Positions 27,732 through 41,490 are shown, counted from the first letter of the stretch. The stretch: 64,000 nt of DNA from Nocardioides faecalis (GCF_018388425.1 NZ_CP074406.1:3162001-3226000), one strand, 5' to 3'. Translations and numbers: made by a program. The notes: a model not told the origin generated them from the letters alone.

Positions 27732-29135
27732 GTGAGCGACGCGAGCGAACAGAGCCCCGGCTTCCGCACCGAGCGCGACTCCATGGGTGAGGTGCAGGTG
27801 CCCGCCGACGCGCTCTGGCGCGCCCAGACGCAGCGGGCGGTGGAGAACTTCCCGATCAGCGGCACCCCGATCGAACCCGCCCTGATCCACGCGCTGGGCC
27901 ACGTCAAGGCCGCCGCGGCGCGCGCCAACGCCGAGCTCGAGGTGCTGGCACCCGAGGTCGCCGAGGCGATCATCGCCGCGGCGCAGGCGGTCGCCGCCGG
28001 CGAGCACGACGCGCAGTTCCCCATCGACGTCTTCCAGACCGGGTCGGGCACGAGCTCCAACATGAACACCAACGAGGTGATCGCCTCGCTGTGCCAGCGC
28101 GCCGGCGTCGAGGCGCACCCCAACGACCACGTCAACGCCTCCCAGTCCTCCAACGACACCTTCCCGACCGCGGTGCACGTGGCCGCGACGCTGGCCACGA
28201 CCGGCGACCTGGTGCCGGCGCTGGATGTGCTCGCCGGGTCCTTGGAGGCGAAGGCGGAGGAGTTCGCGGACCTGGTGAAGTCCGGCCGCACCCACCTGAT
28301 GGACGCCACCCCCGTCACCCTCGGCCAGGAGTTCGGCGGGTACGCCGCCACGGTGCGCTACGGCATCGAGCGCCTCGAGGCCGTGCTGCCGCGGGTGCGG
28401 GAGCTGCCGCTCGGCGGCACCGCCGTGGGCACCGGCATCAACACCCCGCCCGGCTTCGCCGCGAACGCGATCGAGGCGCTCTCGGCCGCCACCGGCGAGG
28501 CGTTCACCGAGGCGCGCAACCACTTCGAGGCCCAGGGCACGCGCGACTCCCTCGTCGAGCTGAGCGGGGTGCTGCGCACCATCGCCGTCGGGCTGACCAA
28601 GATCTGCAACGACCTGCGCTGGATGGGCTCGGGGCCGACCACCGGGCTGGCCGAGATCCACCTGCCCGACCTGCAGCCGGGCTCCTCGATCATGCCCGGC
28701 AAGGTGAACCCGGTGCTGCCCGAGGCGACGCTGATGGTGTGCATGCAGGTGATCGGCAACGACGCCGCCGTCACCGCCGCCGGCGCCAGCGGCAGCTTCG
28801 AGCTCAACGTGGCGATCCCGGTGATCGCCCGCAACGTGCTGGAGTCGACCCGGCTGCTCGCGGCCGCCTCGCGCACGCTGGCGGATCGGTGCGTGGACGG
28901 CATCACCGCGGACGCCGAGCGGATGGCGCGCTACGCGGCGTCCTCGCCGTCGGTGGTCACCCCGCTGAACAAGTACCTCGGCTACGAGACCGCCGCGAAG
29001 ATCGCCAAGCAGGCGCTCGCCGAGGGTGCCACCATCCGGGAGACGGTCCTCGCCGGTGGGTACGTCGACCGCGGCGAGCTCACCCTCGAGCAGCTCGACG
29101 CGGCGCTCGACCTGATGTCGATGACCCACCCGTGA
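27732..29135 (+). CDS. fumC: Class II fumarate hydratase
   Basis: Iron-independent fumarase of 467 aa. The superfamily signature [11 protein letters not shown] (about residues 317-327) is intact, as are [11 protein letters not shown] and [14 protein letters not shown]. The GTG at 27732 is supported by TAGGTT (27720-27725) 6 nt upstream. In mycobacteria fum lies next to glpX; here it is about 14 kb away. Confidence 0.95.
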   Translation: MSDASEQSPGFRTERDSMGEVQVPADALWRAQTQRAVENFPISGTPIEPALIHALGHVKAAAARANAELEVLAPEVAEAIIAAAQAVAAGEHDAQFPIDVFQTGSGTSSNMNTNEVIASLCQRAGVEAHPNDHVNASQSSNDTFPTAVHVAATLATTGDLVPALDVLAGSLEAKAEEFADLVKSGRTHLMDATPVTLGQEFGGYAATVRYGIERLEAVLPRVRELPLGGTAVGTGINTPPGFAANAIEALSAATGEAFTEARNHFEAQGTRDSLVELSGVLRTIAVGLTKICNDLRWMGSGPTTGLAEIHLPDLQPGSSIMPGKVNPVLPEATLMVCMQVIGNDAAVTAAGASGSFELNVAIPVIARNVLESTRLLAAASRTLADRCVDGITADAERMARYAASSPSVVTPLNKYLGYETAAKIAKQALAEGATIRETVLAGGYVDRGELTLEQLDAALDLMSMTHP

Positions 29136-29245
29136 GCGGTCGCCCCCGCCTGCCCTGAGCGCTGCCCTGACGCCTGCCCTGACGCCCGGCGCGGACGCCC
29201 GCCCCTCCGGCCCCACCCCGGGCCGAGGCGGAGGATGATGGGCGC

Positions 29246-30727
29246 GTGCACGACGGCGGAGACGGTGGAGACGGTGGAGACGTGGCCGGTTCGACGGCGC
29301 TGCTGAGCGCCCTGATCCAGGGCACCCAGCGGCCGGTGAGCATCGACGGCACGACGCTCACCGGCTCGGAGCTGCTCGGCGCGGCGTCGGCAGTGGCGAG
29401 CGGGCTCCACGGGCGCACCCGGGTCGCGGTCAACGCGACACCCAGCATCGAGACCGTCGTCGCCGTCGCGGGCGCGGTGCTCGCCGGCGTCACCGTGGTG
29501 CCGGTGCCTCCGGACTCCGGCGCCGCCGAGCTGCAGCACGTGCTGCGCGACAGCCGACCCGACGCCTGGCTGGGCGCCGCACCACCCGCCGTCGCCGCCG
29601 GGCTGCCTCCCGGGAGCACCCCGCTGGAGCACCTCGGCGTGGACGTCACCGCCCGGGCGTCGTACCGGCCGGTGGCGGTGGCCGACGACGCGATCGCCTT
29701 CGTGCTCTACACCTCCGGCACCACGGGGCCGCCCAAGGGTGTGCTGATGCCGCGCAGCGCGGTGGCCGCGGGGCTCGACGGCCTGGCGCAGGCCTGGGAC
29801 TGGACCGGGGACGACGTGCTCGCCCACGGCCTGCCGCTCTTCCACGTGCACGGCCTGATCCTGGGCGTGCTCGGCCCGCTGCGGCTGGGCTGCGGGCTGC
29901 TGCACACGACACGACCCACCCCGGAGCGCTACGCCGCCGCAGCGCGCGCTGGCGCGACGATGTTCTTCGGCGTGCCGACGGTGTGGAGCCGGGTCGCGGA
30001 CTCCCCCGCGGATGCCGCCGCCCTGCGCGGTGCCCGGCTGCTGGTCTCGGGCAGCGCGGCGCTCCCGGTGCCGGTCTTCGAACGCATCGAGCGGCTGACC
30101 GGCCTGCGGGTCGTGGAGCGCTACGGCATGAGCGAGACCCTGATCACCGTCGCCACGCGCGCCGACGGCTCCGCCACGGCGGGTTGTGTCGGGGTGCCGA
30201 TCGCGGGCGTGGCGACCCGGCTGCGCGACGAGCACGGCGCCGAGGTCGCCCACGACGGCGAGTCGGTCGGCCAGTTGCAGGTGCGCGGCGCCACGACCTT
30301 CGCCGGCTACCTCAACCGCCCCGACGCCACGGCGCAGGCGTGGACCGCGGACGGGTGGTTCCGCACCGGCGACGTCGCCACGATCGACGCCGCGGGCCGG
30401 CACCGGATCGTCGGTCGGGAGTCGGTGGACCTGATCAAGACCGGTGGCTACCGGGTCGGCGCCGGCGAGATCGAGTCGGTGCTGCTGGGCCATGCCGCCG
30501 TCGCGGAGTGCGCGGTCGTCGGGGTCACCGACGCGGACCTCGGCCAGCGCATCGTCGCGTACGTCGTGCCGCGGGAGCCCGTGGTGGACGAGGCGGGCCT
30601 GGCCGAGGAGCTCGTCAGCCTCGTCGGCGCCGAGCTCTCCGCCCACAAGCGCCCGCGCGAGGTCCGCTTCGTCGCGGACCTCCCCCGCAACGAGATGGGG
30701 AAGGTGCAGAAGAAACGACTGGTCTGA
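29246..30727 (+). CDS. Acyl-CoA ligase, MatB-like (AMP-forming)
   Basis: Adenylate-forming ligase of 493 aa. P-loop LYTSGTTGPPKG (about residues 153-164), LPLFHVHGLILG typical of malonyl-CoA synthetase MatB, RYGMSET, WFRTGDV and the C-terminal catalytic Lys in NEMGKVQKKRL. Malonate or methylmalonate activation is the likely role, making extender units for polyketide or lipid synthesis. The GTG start is followed by a 9-bp repeat (29255-29281) giving GGD GGD residues. A GATGAT hexamer lies 6 nt upstream. It stands alone. Confidence 0.82.
   Translation: MHDGGDGGDGGDVAGSTALLSALIQGTQRPVSIDGTTLTGSELLGAASAVASGLHGRTRVAVNATPSIETVVAVAGAVLAGVTVVPVPPDSGAAELQHVLRDSRPDAWLGAAPPAVAAGLPPGSTPLEHLGVDVTARASYRPVAVADDAIAFVLYTSGTTGPPKGVLMPRSAVAAGLDGLAQAWDWTGDDVLAHGLPLFHVHGLILGVLGPLRLGCGLLHTTRPTPERYAAAARAGATMFFGVPTVWSRVADSPADAAALRGARLLVSGSAALPVPVFERIERLTGLRVVERYGMSETLITVATRADGSATAGCVGVPIAGVATRLRDEHGAEVAHDGESVGQLQVRGATTFAGYLNRPDATAQAWTADGWFRTGDVATIDAAGRHRIVGRESVDLIKTGGYRVGAGEIESVLLGHAAVAECAVVGVTDADLGQRIVAYVVPREPVVDEAGLAEELVSLVGAELSAHKRPREVRFVADLPRNEMGKVQKKRLV
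29255..29281. repeat. 9-bp coding repeat at the start of the acyl-CoA ligase
   Basis: Three units GGYGGAGAC encode a Gly-Gly-Asp run. The same 9-mer is repeated at 48277-48330. Confidence 0.8.
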
Positions 30728-30819
30728 GGATCCGGCACCGACCTGCGAGAGCCCCGGCGCCGCCCTGTGCGGCAGCGCGGCGGGCCGCAGCGACGAGGGC
30801 GCCTCGGCGGCAGCTCAGC

Positions 30820-31485
30820 TCAGTACCAGCCGTGGGACTCGGAGTGACCCCAGGCGCTGCAGGGGCTGCCGTAGCGGTCCTTGATGTAGCCCAGGCCCCA
30901 GCGGATCTGGGTGGCGGGGTTGGTGGCCCAGTCGGCCCCGGCGGACGACATCTTCGAGCCGGGCAGGGCCTGCGGGATGCCGTAGGCGCTCGAGCTCGGG
31001 TTGTCGGCGTTCCAACGCCAGTTGGACTCGCGCGTCCACAGCGAGTCGAGGCAGCCGAACTGGCTGGCCGAGAAGTTGAACTCCCCCATCAGCGCACGGG
31101 CGATGTCGCGCGGGTCGGAGTCGGAGAGCTTGCGCGCATCGGTCAGCGCGGCGGGGTCGCTCTCGACGAGCGTGGCGGCCTTGGCCGGGTCGGCGGCGGG
31201 GCGCCGGTCGGAGCGGGAGACGACCTCGCGGCGCTCCTCGACGGCCTTGCCGGCATCGGCGGCCGGGGTGTCGACGGTGAACGACTTCATCTCAGCGCGG
31301 GTCGCGGCGGCCGGAGCTGCGGCGTCCTTGCCCAAGGTGCCGGCAGCGACCGAGACGCCCGTGACGGCAGCGGCGACCGACGACAGCACCAACGCGTTAC
31401 GAGCCGCCTTGCGGGGCGCCTCGGCGAGGTGGGCGTGCTTCGGGGTTCCGCGGTGCTTGGGCACAGGCTTCGCGTGCTTCGACAA
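30820..31485 (-). CDS. Secreted transglycosylase-like (lysozyme-fold) protein
   Basis: A 221-aa exported protein. A basic, His-rich N-terminus (SKHAKPVPKHRGTPKHAH) is followed by a hydrophobic segment (LVLSSVAAAVTGVSVAAG), a charged linker and a C-terminal domain with LDSLWTRESNWRWNADNPSS, then YGIPQALPGSKM and GLGYIKDRYGSP. The Glu in TRESNW is the expected catalytic acid, as in Rpf/SLT-type cell-wall hydrolases. The TTG at 31485 is preferred for signal-peptide shape; longer in-frame starts up to 31635 exist, and no clear ribosome site settles it. Confidence 0.72.
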   Translation of the reverse strand: MSKHAKPVPKHRGTPKHAHLAEAPRKAARNALVLSSVAAAVTGVSVAAGTLGKDAAAPAAATRAEMKSFTVDTPAADAGKAVEERREVVSRSDRRPAADPAKAATLVESDPAALTDARKLSDSDPRDIARALMGEFNFSASQFGCLDSLWTRESNWRWNADNPSSSAYGIPQALPGSKMSSAGADWATNPATQIRWGLGYIKDRYGSPCSAWGHSESHGWY

Positions 31486-31651
31486 GTTCTCGCATCCGGG
31501 CTCGACTACAGGACTGCCGCCATCATCGGGCCCGACACCGTTGTCACACCGCCGGCGGCCAGCGTTCACCATGCCTGAGTCAGCGAGGGCTTGCAAACCG
31601 AACCGCCGGGCTTGTGGACAGCCTGGGTGCCTCATTCGTCACGTGGACACC

Positions 31652-31676
31652 ACTGGTGTCTTCAGGCCACACCAGT
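31652..31676. promoter_or_regulatory. Inverted repeat ACTGGTGT...ACACCAGT
   Basis: Two 8-bp arms (31652-31659 and 31669-31676) flank a 9-nt loop between the phoH terminator and the transglycosylase gene. It could be part of a leader structure or an operator for the latter. I could not match it to a c-di-AMP riboswitch. Confidence 0.25.
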
Positions 31677-31696
31677 TGCGACGAACCCGCACCAGA

Positions 31697-31738
31697 ACGT
31701 CGTACGGCCCACACCGCCAGGTGTGGGCCGTACGACGT
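31697..31738 (-). terminator. phoH terminator hairpin
   Basis: A perfect 19-bp stem (31697-31715 with 31720-31738) with a GCCA loop, 37 nt beyond the phoH stop. Confidence 0.85.
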
Positions 31739-31774
31739 GGGGAGCACCGCTGAGACTGCCTCTCAGGCCGCCAC

Positions 31775-33103
31775 TCAGACGACGACGTTCTCCAGCATCT
31801 CGGTGACCAGGGCCGCGATCGGGGAGCGCTCGGAACGCGTCAGCGTGACGTGCGCGAACAGCGGGTGCCCCTTGAGCTTCTCCACGACCGCGACGATGCC
31901 GTCGTGGCGGCCGACGCGGAGGTTGTCGCGCTGGGCGACGTCGTGGGTGAGCACCACCTTGGAGTTGGCGCCGATGCGGGAGAGCACGGTGAGCAGCACG
32001 TTGCGCTCCAGCGACTGCGCCTCGTCCACGATCACGAAGGAGTCGTGCAGCGAGCGGCCGCGGATGTGGGTCAGCGGCAGCACCTCGAGCATGCCGCGGT
32101 GCAGGATCTCGTCGACGACGTCGGTGGAGGTCAGTGCGCCGAGGGTGTCGAACACCGCCTGGCCCCAGGGCGACATCTTCTCCGACTCCGAGCCCGGCAG
32201 GTAGCCGAGCTCCTGGCCGCCGACGGCGAACAGCGGGCGGAAGACGACCACCTTCTTGTGCTGCTGGCGCTCCATCACCGCCTCGAGCCCCGCGCACAGC
32301 GCGAGGGCGGACTTGCCGGTGCCGGCACGGCCGCCCAGGGAGACGATGCCGACGTCGGGGTCGAGCAGGAGGTCGAGGGCGACCCGCTGCTCGGCGCTGC
32401 GGCCGTGCAGCCCGAACGCCTCCCGGTCGCCACGCACCAGGTGCACCTGCTTGTCCGGGCCGACGCGTCCCAGGGCGGTGCCGCGCTCGGAGAGCAGGAC
32501 CAGCCCGGTGTGGCAGGGCAGCTCACGTGCCTCGGCGAGGTCGAGGGTGCCGTCGTCGTACAGCTCGTCGAGGGCCTCGGCCTCGATCTCGACCTCGGCC
32601 ATGCCGCTGTAGCCCGTGTCGGAGTCGGCGACGGCCTCCCCGCGGTACTCCTCCGCGCTCAGGCCGACCGCGGACGCCTTGATCCGCAGCGGCAGGTCCT
32701 TGGACACCAGCGTGACGTCGTGGCCCTCGTCGGCGAGGTTGCGCGCGACCGCGAGGATCCGGGTGTCGTTGTCGCCGAGCCGGAAGCCCGAGGGCAGCGA
32801 GGACGCGTCGGTGTGGTTGAGCTCGACGCGCAGCGTGCCGCCCTCGTCGCCGACCGGGACGGGCGCGTCGAGCCGGCCGTGGCTGACCCGCAGGCCGTCG
32901 AGCATCCGCAGCGCGCCGCGGGCGAAGTAGCCCAGCTCGGGGTGGTGCCGCTTCGCCTCGAGCTCGGTGATGACGACGACGGGCAGGACGACCTCGTGCT
33001 CGGCGAACCGGCGGATCGCGGCCGGGTCGGCCAGCAGCACGCTGGTGTCGAGGACGTACGTACGGCGCTGGGCGCCGATCTCGCTGGTGCTGGTGTTCGA
33101 CAC
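31775..33103 (-). CDS. PIN-PhoH ATPase (PhoH2/YlaK-like)
   Basis: A 442-aa fusion of an N-terminal PIN nuclease domain ([12 protein letters not shown], then [12 protein letters not shown]) and a C-terminal PhoH P-loop ATPase ([12 protein letters not shown] near residue 256, [26 protein letters not shown]). PIN-PhoH proteins (mycobacterial PhoH2) unwind and cut RNA. Start: GTG at 33103 with an AGGTGA ribosome site. It is single, with a strong terminator after it. Confidence 0.88.
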   Translation of the reverse strand: MSNTSTSEIGAQRRTYVLDTSVLLADPAAIRRFAEHEVVLPVVVITELEAKRHHPELGYFARGALRMLDGLRVSHGRLDAPVPVGDEGGTLRVELNHTDASSLPSGFRLGDNDTRILAVARNLADEGHDVTLVSKDLPLRIKASAVGLSAEEYRGEAVADSDTGYSGMAEVEIEAEALDELYDDGTLDLAEARELPCHTGLVLLSERGTALGRVGPDKQVHLVRGDREAFGLHGRSAEQRVALDLLLDPDVGIVSLGGRAGTGKSALALCAGLEAVMERQQHKKVVVFRPLFAVGGQELGYLPGSESEKMSPWGQAVFDTLGALTSTDVVDEILHRGMLEVLPLTHIRGRSLHDSFVIVDEAQSLERNVLLTVLSRIGANSKVVLTHDVAQRDNLRVGRHDGIVAVVEKLKGHPLFAHVTLTRSERSPIAALVTEMLENVVV

Positions 33104-33314
33104 GATTCACCTCACCGGACCGCACGCGCCCGCGAGGGCCGCCCGGCCCTATCCGTTGTAGAGGGGCCGGGGTGCGCAGTCGTGAAGTCTCACGTCGGGC
33201 CTCCCGCAGTGACGGGCTCCCCACCCGTCATTGATCGGAACGTACGCCGCCCGTGGTGCGGCCCCCGGCGACACGCCGCCTCGTGACGGTCAACCTTGTG
33301 TTACCGCGCCGGGC

Positions 33315-34040
33315 TCAGACGCGGCGGTAGGCGAAGTCCGCGATGTCGCGGTCCTTGGCCAGGCCCTTGCGCTCGAACTTCGTCACCGGGCGCTCGGCCC
33401 ACCGCTCCACCCGGCCACCCTCGAGCAGCGGCTCGGCGTCCAGCACCTCGGCCATCTGCTCGGCGTACTCCGCCCAGTCCGTGGCGAGCCGCCACAGCCC
33501 GCCGGGCTCGAGCCGGGAGGCGATCAGCGCGGCGTTCTCGGCGTTGACCAGCCGCCGCTTGTGGTGACGCGACTTGTGCCACGGGTCGGGGAAGAAGGTC
33601 CACACCTCGCTGAGGCTGGACTCGGCGAGAAGGTGCTCGAAGGTCCACACCGCGTCCACGCTGCAGAAGCGCACGTTGCTCGCGCCGGCCTCGCCGACGC
33701 GCCACATGCTCTCCGCGACCCCGGGGATCCAGACCTCCAGTGACAGCACGTTGTACGACGGCCGGGCCGCCGCGAGCGCAGCGGTGGCCTCGCCGACCCC
33801 GCCGCCGATCTCCACGATCATCGGCGCCTCGCGCCCGAACCACTGCGCGAAGGAGAAGTCCTCGGCGTCGACGGCCTCGTCCGGGATCACCCACTCCTCG
33901 GCGTGCTGCTCCCACCCGCGCTGCTGGCGCGGCGACGTCAGCCGGCTGCCCCGCCGCGCGTAGGTCAGCACCTCGCGCAACGACCGCCCGTCCTCGGTCA
34001 GCTTGAGGTGCGGGCGCGCCGGTCGTACTCCGTGGTTCAC
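33315..34040 (-). CDS. trmB: tRNA (guanine-N7)-methyltransferase
   Basis: Methylates G46 of tRNA. Motifs VEIGGGVGEAT (SAM binding), VWTFFPDPWHKSRHHKRRLV (TrmB signature) and the C-terminal VTKFERKGL are intact. The SAM motif has GGG in place of the more usual GCG. The 241-aa length is normal. Start: GTG at 34040 with GAGAAT 6 nt upstream. It lies beyond the tuf terminator and is independent of the str operon. Confidence 0.92.
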   Translation of the reverse strand: MNHGVRPARPHLKLTEDGRSLREVLTYARRGSRLTSPRQQRGWEQHAEEWVIPDEAVDAEDFSFAQWFGREAPMIVEIGGGVGEATAALAAARPSYNVLSLEVWIPGVAESMWRVGEAGASNVRFCSVDAVWTFEHLLAESSLSEVWTFFPDPWHKSRHHKRRLVNAENAALIASRLEPGGLWRLATDWAEYAEQMAEVLDAEPLLEGGRVERWAERPVTKFERKGLAKDRDIADFAYRRV

Positions 34041-34221
34041 GCCCCCATTCTCCGGGTCCGGAGTCCTCTCACCGAAATGCCGGACCTCCCGCGGCGTAGC
34101 TTGGAGAGCCGGGCCGCACGGGGCGCGGAGGGCGCCCTCGGGAAGCCTGACCGGGTGGACCGAGGACGCCCCACACCCGCCCAGGACCGGACCGGCCGAG
34201 GAGACGTACCGGAAAAGCAGA

Positions 34222-34253
34222 AGACCCCCGCTGCCCGAAGGCAGCGGGGGTCT
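34222..34253 (-). terminator. str operon (tuf) terminator
   Basis: A 14-bp stem (34222-34235 with 34240-34253) with a CGAA loop. On the tuf strand it is followed by a T-rich tail (TTCTGCTTTTCC), making it a conventional intrinsic terminator. Confidence 0.9.
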
Positions 34254-34270
34254 CCCCGAAGCAGGTCAGA

Positions 34271-35464
<1,194 letters not shown>

Positions 35465-35551
35465 TGGGGGCTCCTCCTGATGTGTGTGTTACTTGACTCG
35501 TACTTATGGGGTGGTGCGCCGAAGCCCGGCGCCGAGAGGTCCCGGTCGGGA

Positions 35552-37675
<2,124 letters not shown>

Positions 37676-37755
37676 GTGAGTCAGCGTTCCTTAGGTAAGT
37701 GGATGGAACCGGTGGGCCGGAGCAGGCCGCCCGCAGGAGGCCCGCTCCGACGAAG

Positions 37756-38226
37756 TCACCAGCGGTAGTGAGCGAAGGCCTTGTTGGACTCGGCCATCTT
37801 GTGCGTGTCCTCGCGCTTCTTCACCGCGGCACCGAGGCCGTTGGCAGCGTCGAGGATCTCGTTCTGCAGGCGCTCGGCCATCGTCTTCTCACGACGGTCC
37901 GCGGCGTAGCCGACCAGCCAGCGCAGCGCGAGCGTGGTGCCGCGCGTGCCCTTGACCTCGATCGGGACCTGGTAGGTCGCGCCACCGACGCGGCGGGACT
38001 TGACCTCGATCGCGGGGCGCACGTTGTCGAGCGCACGCTTGAGGGTGATCACCGGGTCGGTGCCGGTCTTCTCGCGGGTGCCTTCGAGCGCCGAGTAGAC
38101 GATGCGCTGCGCGACCTGCTTCTTGCCGTCCTGCAGCACCTTCGACACAAGCTGGCTCACCAGCTGCGAACCGTAGACCGGGTCGACGTCGATCGGCCGC
38201 TTCGGAGCGGGGCCCTTGCGCGGCAT
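37756..38226 (-). CDS. rpsG: 30S ribosomal protein S7
   Basis: A 156-aa S7, beginning [20 protein letters not shown] and ending NKAFAHYRW. It nucleates assembly of the 30S head and is a translational autoregulator in other bacteria. The ATG at 38226 lies 1 nt after the rpsL stop; an in-frame start 24 nt upstream is rejected because it lies inside rpsL. Confidence 0.98.
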   Translation of the reverse strand: MPRKGPAPKRPIDVDPVYGSQLVSQLVSKVLQDGKKQVAQRIVYSALEGTREKTGTDPVITLKRALDNVRPAIEVKSRRVGGATYQVPIEVKGTRGTTLALRWLVGYAADRREKTMAERLQNEILDAANGLGAAVKKREDTHKMAESNKAFAHYRW

Positions 38227-38227
38227 G

Positions 38228-38602
38228 TCAGCTCTTCTCCTTCTTGGCACCGTAGCGGCTGCGAGCCTGCTTACGGTTCTTCACGGCCTGGGTGTCCAGG
38301 GCGCCGCGGATGACCTTGTAGCGAACACCGGGCAGGTCCTTCACACGACCGCCGCGGACGAGCACGATCGAGTGCTCCTGGAGGTTGTGACCCTCACCCG
38401 GGATGTAGGCAGTGACCTCGACGCCGCTGGACAGACGCACACGGGCGACCTTGCGCAGGGCGGAGTTCGGCTTCTTGGGGGTGGTGGTGTAGACGCGGGT
38501 GCAGACACCGCGGCGCTGGGGCGAACCCTTCAGGGCAGGCGTCTTGTTCTTGGACACCTTGTCCTGGCGGCCCTTGCGGACCAACTGATTAATGGTGGGC
38601 AC
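38228..38602 (-). CDS. rpsL: 30S ribosomal protein S12
   Basis: A 124-aa S12, including [20 protein letters not shown] and [20 protein letters not shown]. Lys is present at the canonical streptomycin-resistance site (PKKPNS, wild type). It is first in the str operon, with a promoter about 160 bp upstream. Confidence 0.98.
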   Translation of the reverse strand: MPTINQLVRKGRQDKVSKNKTPALKGSPQRRGVCTRVYTTTPKKPNSALRKVARVRLSSGVEVTAYIPGEGHNLQEHSIVLVRGGRVKDLPGVRYKVIRGALDTQAVKNRKQARSRYGAKKEKS

Positions 38603-38761
38603 CTGGTGGTTCCCTTTCGGTTAGCTCTCTGTGCCGGCACCTTGCCGGACACGGGGTGTTGCGATCCTGCTGTGCCGAATGAGCTCCCGCTCGTCGCCGG
38701 CGCGAGCCGGCGTGATCGAGGGCGTGCTCGACGTGTCGGGTCACCCCAGACACAAGATTCG

Positions 38762-38791
38762 AGGTTACCCGCCGTGCGGAGCAGGGGTCAA
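38762..38791 (-). promoter_or_regulatory. str operon promoter
   Basis: On the reverse strand, TTGACC (38786-38791) and TAACCT (38762-38767) are separated by 18 bp, a good housekeeping-sigma promoter. The start point would be near 38755, giving a leader of about 150 nt before rpsL. The adjacent gene-free interval 38603-38821 holds nothing else I recognise. Confidence 0.6.
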
Positions 38792-38821
38792 AATGCGGCC
38801 GGCCATCTGGTAACGGGGTGA

Positions 38822-40300
38822 TCAGGTCAACCAGCCGGTCAGCGGCTCGATGGCGAAGTAGACGACGAACAGCGCGCCCACGATCCACATCAGCGGGTGC
38901 ACCTCGCGGAACTTTCCGCGCACCAGCTTGATGAAGACGTACGACACGAAGCCGGCGCCGATGCCCACCGAGATGGAGTAGGTGAACGGCATCAGCACGA
39001 TCGTCAGGAACGCCGGGATCGCGATGTCGGGGTCGTTCCAGCTGATGCCGGTGACCTGCTGCATCATCAGGAAGCCGACGAGGACCAGGGCCGGCACGGC
39101 CGCCTCCGACGGCACCATCGCCACGAAGGGCGACAAGAAGATGGTCAGCAGGAACAGCAGGCCGGTGACCACGGAGGCCAGCCCGGTACGGGCCCCCTCG
39201 CCGACGCCCGAGGCACTCTCGATGAACGAGGTGTTGGAGGAGACGCCGGCGGCGCCGCCGGCCGCGGCGGCCAGCGAGTCGACCACGAGGATCCGCTGGG
39301 CGTTGGGCGGCATGCCCTCCTCGTCGAGCAGGCCGGCCTCCGCACCGATCGCGGTCATCGTGCCCATGGTGTCGAAGAAGTCGGCCAGGAGCAGCGAGAA
39401 GATCAGGAGCAGGACGGTGACGACGCCGGCGTTCTCCCACGAGCCGAGCAGGTTGAACTCGCCGAGGGTGCCGAAGTCGGGGGCGACGAACAGGTCGTCG
39501 GGCCAGGCGGGCACGGTCAGCGCCCAGCCGCCCGCCTTCTCGGCGGCGCTGCCGAGGTCGCCCACGGCCTCGACGACGACGGCGACCACGGTCATCGCCA
39601 GGATCGAGATCAGGATCGCGCCCCGCACCTGGCGCACCCACAGCGCGACCATGAGCAGCAGGCCGACGACGAAGACGAGCACCGGCCACCCGGCCAGGTG
39701 ACCGCCGGTGCCGAGCTGCACCGGCACGGTGCTGTTGGCGGCGTCACCGACCCGGGTGACGAGGCCGGCGTCGACGAACCCGATCAGCGCGATGAACAGG
39801 CCGATCCCGACCGAGATCGCGACCTTGAGCTGGGCGGGCACGGCCCGGAACACCGCCGTGCGGAACCCGGTGAGCACCAGCGCCAGGATGATGAGGCCCT
39901 CGATCACCACCAGTCCCATCGCGTCCGCCCAGGTCATCTGGGTGGCCACCGAGAAGGCGAGGAAGGCGTTGAGGCCGAGCCCGGTGGCGATGGCCATCGG
40001 GTAGTTCGCCACGACCCCCATCAGGATCGTCAGCACCCCAGCCACCAGCGCCGTGCCGGCCGCGATGGCGGTGACGTTCGGCTCCTCGCCGCCGCCGAGG
40101 AACTTGCCGTCGATGTCGGTCGCCGCGCCGAGGATCAGCGGGTTGAGGACCACGATGTAGGCCATCGTGAAGAAGGTGACGACGCCGCCGCGAACCTCGC
40201 GGCCGAGCGTCGAGCCGCGCTCGCCGATGCGGAAGTAGCGGTCCAGGGCGCCGCCCTGTCCGGTAGCGGCGGGGGTCGTGGAGGATGGTGCTGTGCTCAC
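38822..40300 (-). CDS. NCS2-family (AzgA-like) purine permease
   Basis: A 492-aa membrane transporter. The N-terminus DRYFRIGERGSTLGREVRGG, then TFFTMAYIVVLNP and NYPMAIATGLGLNAFLAF, and LLADFFDTMGTMTAIG are typical of the AzgA subgroup (adenine, guanine, hypoxanthine). The GTG at 40300 overlaps the stop of the upstream MFS gene (GTGA), so it is the third gene of a MarR-MFS-NCS2 operon; a regulator-linked purine permease and efflux-type carrier is an unusual grouping. Confidence 0.85.
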   Translation of the reverse strand: MSTAPSSTTPAATGQGGALDRYFRIGERGSTLGREVRGGVVTFFTMAYIVVLNPLILGAATDIDGKFLGGGEEPNVTAIAAGTALVAGVLTILMGVVANYPMAIATGLGLNAFLAFSVATQMTWADAMGLVVIEGLIILALVLTGFRTAVFRAVPAQLKVAISVGIGLFIALIGFVDAGLVTRVGDAANSTVPVQLGTGGHLAGWPVLVFVVGLLLMVALWVRQVRGAILISILAMTVVAVVVEAVGDLGSAAEKAGGWALTVPAWPDDLFVAPDFGTLGEFNLLGSWENAGVVTVLLLIFSLLLADFFDTMGTMTAIGAEAGLLDEEGMPPNAQRILVVDSLAAAAGGAAGVSSNTSFIESASGVGEGARTGLASVVTGLLFLLTIFLSPFVAMVPSEAAVPALVLVGFLMMQQVTGISWNDPDIAIPAFLTIVLMPFTYSISVGIGAGFVSYVFIKLVRGKFREVHPLMWIVGALFVVYFAIEPLTGWLT

Positions 40301-41490
40301 GCGTGCAGCATGGCAGGCTCCCGCTCCGGGCTCGCAAGCGCCTCCTGCCGACGCCGCGAACGGCCCAGCACCGACACCGCGGCAGCGACGCCGACGAGCA
40401 CCAGCGCTCCCCCGACGATGAGCGTCCAGCGGGCGCCGAAGTGCTCGCCGATCCAACCGATGAACGGGCCGCCGAGCGGCGTTCCGCCGAGCACGATGGT
40501 CATGTAGATCGCCAGCACCCGGCCCCGCATCGCCGGGGTGCTCTCGGTCTGCAGCAGGGCGTTGCAGGAGTTCAGCACGGTGATCGAGGCGAACCCGAGC
40601 ACCGGGCACAGCAGCACGAACGTGAGGTACGTCGGCACCACGCCGGCGACGATCTCCGCCGCCCCGAACGCGACCGCCGCGCCGAGCAGAAGCCGCAGCC
40701 GCACCCGGGTGCGGCCGGCTGCGACCAGTGCCCCGGCCAGCGACCCGATGGCGAGCACGGAGCCGAGGACGCCGTACTCGGTGGCGCCCTTGCCGAAGAC
40801 CTCGGTGGCCATCAGCGCGGAGGTGATCTGGAAGTTCATCCCGAAGGTGCCCACGAAGAACGCCACGACCAGGATCAGCATCATCTTGGGCTGGGTGCGC
40901 ACGTAGGCGACGCCGGCACGCAGCATGCCCGGCTCGCGGGCGACGGGGCGCGGCGAGTGCAGCGCCTCCGGGTCCATCCGGCGCAGCTGGTAGATCACCG
41001 CGACGTAGGAGACCGCGTTGATCAGGATCACCCATCCCGTCGCCTGCATCCCTCCCCCACCGAGGCCGATGAGCAGGCCCGCGATGCCGGGGCCGACCAG
41101 GCGTGCGGCGTTGAACACGGCGGAGTTGAGGCTGACCGCGTTGGTGACGTCCTCGGAGCCCACCATCTCCGAGACGAACGCCTGGCGGGCCGGGGCGTCG
41201 AAGGCCGAGCCGATGCCGAAGACAAACGCGATCAGGTAGACGTGCCAGGTCTGCGCGACGCCCAGCGCGGCGATCACACCCAGGGCGAGGGCGGACAACG
41301 CCATCACGGTCTGGGTGATCTGCAGCAGCCGGCGCTTGGACATGCGGTCCGCGACGACGCCGGCGTACGGCGAGAGCAGCAGCACGGGCAGGAACTGCAG
41401 GCCGGTGGTGAGGCCCAGGGCGGCGCCGCCGTTGCCGGGGATGGTCAGGACCAGCCAGTCCTGGGCGACGCGCTGCATCCAGGTGCCCAC
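40297..41490 (-). CDS. MFS transporter (efflux-type)
   Basis: Major-facilitator carrier of at least 397 aa, with ADRMSKRRLL loop motif and FDAPARQAFVSEMV typical of the enterobactin-exporter/Bcr-like group. The first canonical start is GTG 41490, but this falls inside transmembrane segment 1. The frame continues upstream with a family-like N-terminus (TTSPRFRSLSHHNYRLYLAG) to 41568 without any ATG, GTG or TTG; GTC stands where a start would be expected, and an AAGGAG site lies just before it. True initiation may be at a rare codon or reflect a point change. It is coupled to the NCS2 gene. Confidence 0.82.
   Translation of the reverse strand: MGTWMQRVAQDWLVLTIPGNGGAALGLTTGLQFLPVLLLSPYAGVVADRMSKRRLLQITQTVMALSALALGVIAALGVAQTWHVYLIAFVFGIGSAFDAPARQAFVSEMVGSEDVTNAVSLNSAVFNAARLVGPGIAGLLIGLGGGGMQATGWVILINAVSYVAVIYQLRRMDPEALHSPRPVAREPGMLRAGVAYVRTQPKMMLILVVAFFVGTFGMNFQITSALMATEVFGKGATEYGVLGSVLAIGSLAGALVAAGRTRVRLRLLLGAAVAFGAAEIVAGVVPTYLTFVLLCPVLGFASITVLNSCNALLQTESTPAMRGRVLAIYMTIVLGGTPLGGPFIGWIGEHFGARWTLIVGGALVLVGVAAAVSVLGRSRRRQEALASPEREPAMLHA

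Noticed and set aside
29143..29190. CTGCCCTGA-type repeats between fumC and the acyl-CoA ligase
   Set aside because: Only about three irregular copies of variable spacing; too short to call a repeat element.
31486..31680. c-di-AMP (ydaO) riboswitch upstream of the transglycosylase gene
   Set aside because: Such riboswitches precede wall hydrolases in actinobacteria, but I could not find the conserved GGGAACC and GGGGUGAA blocks in this leader.
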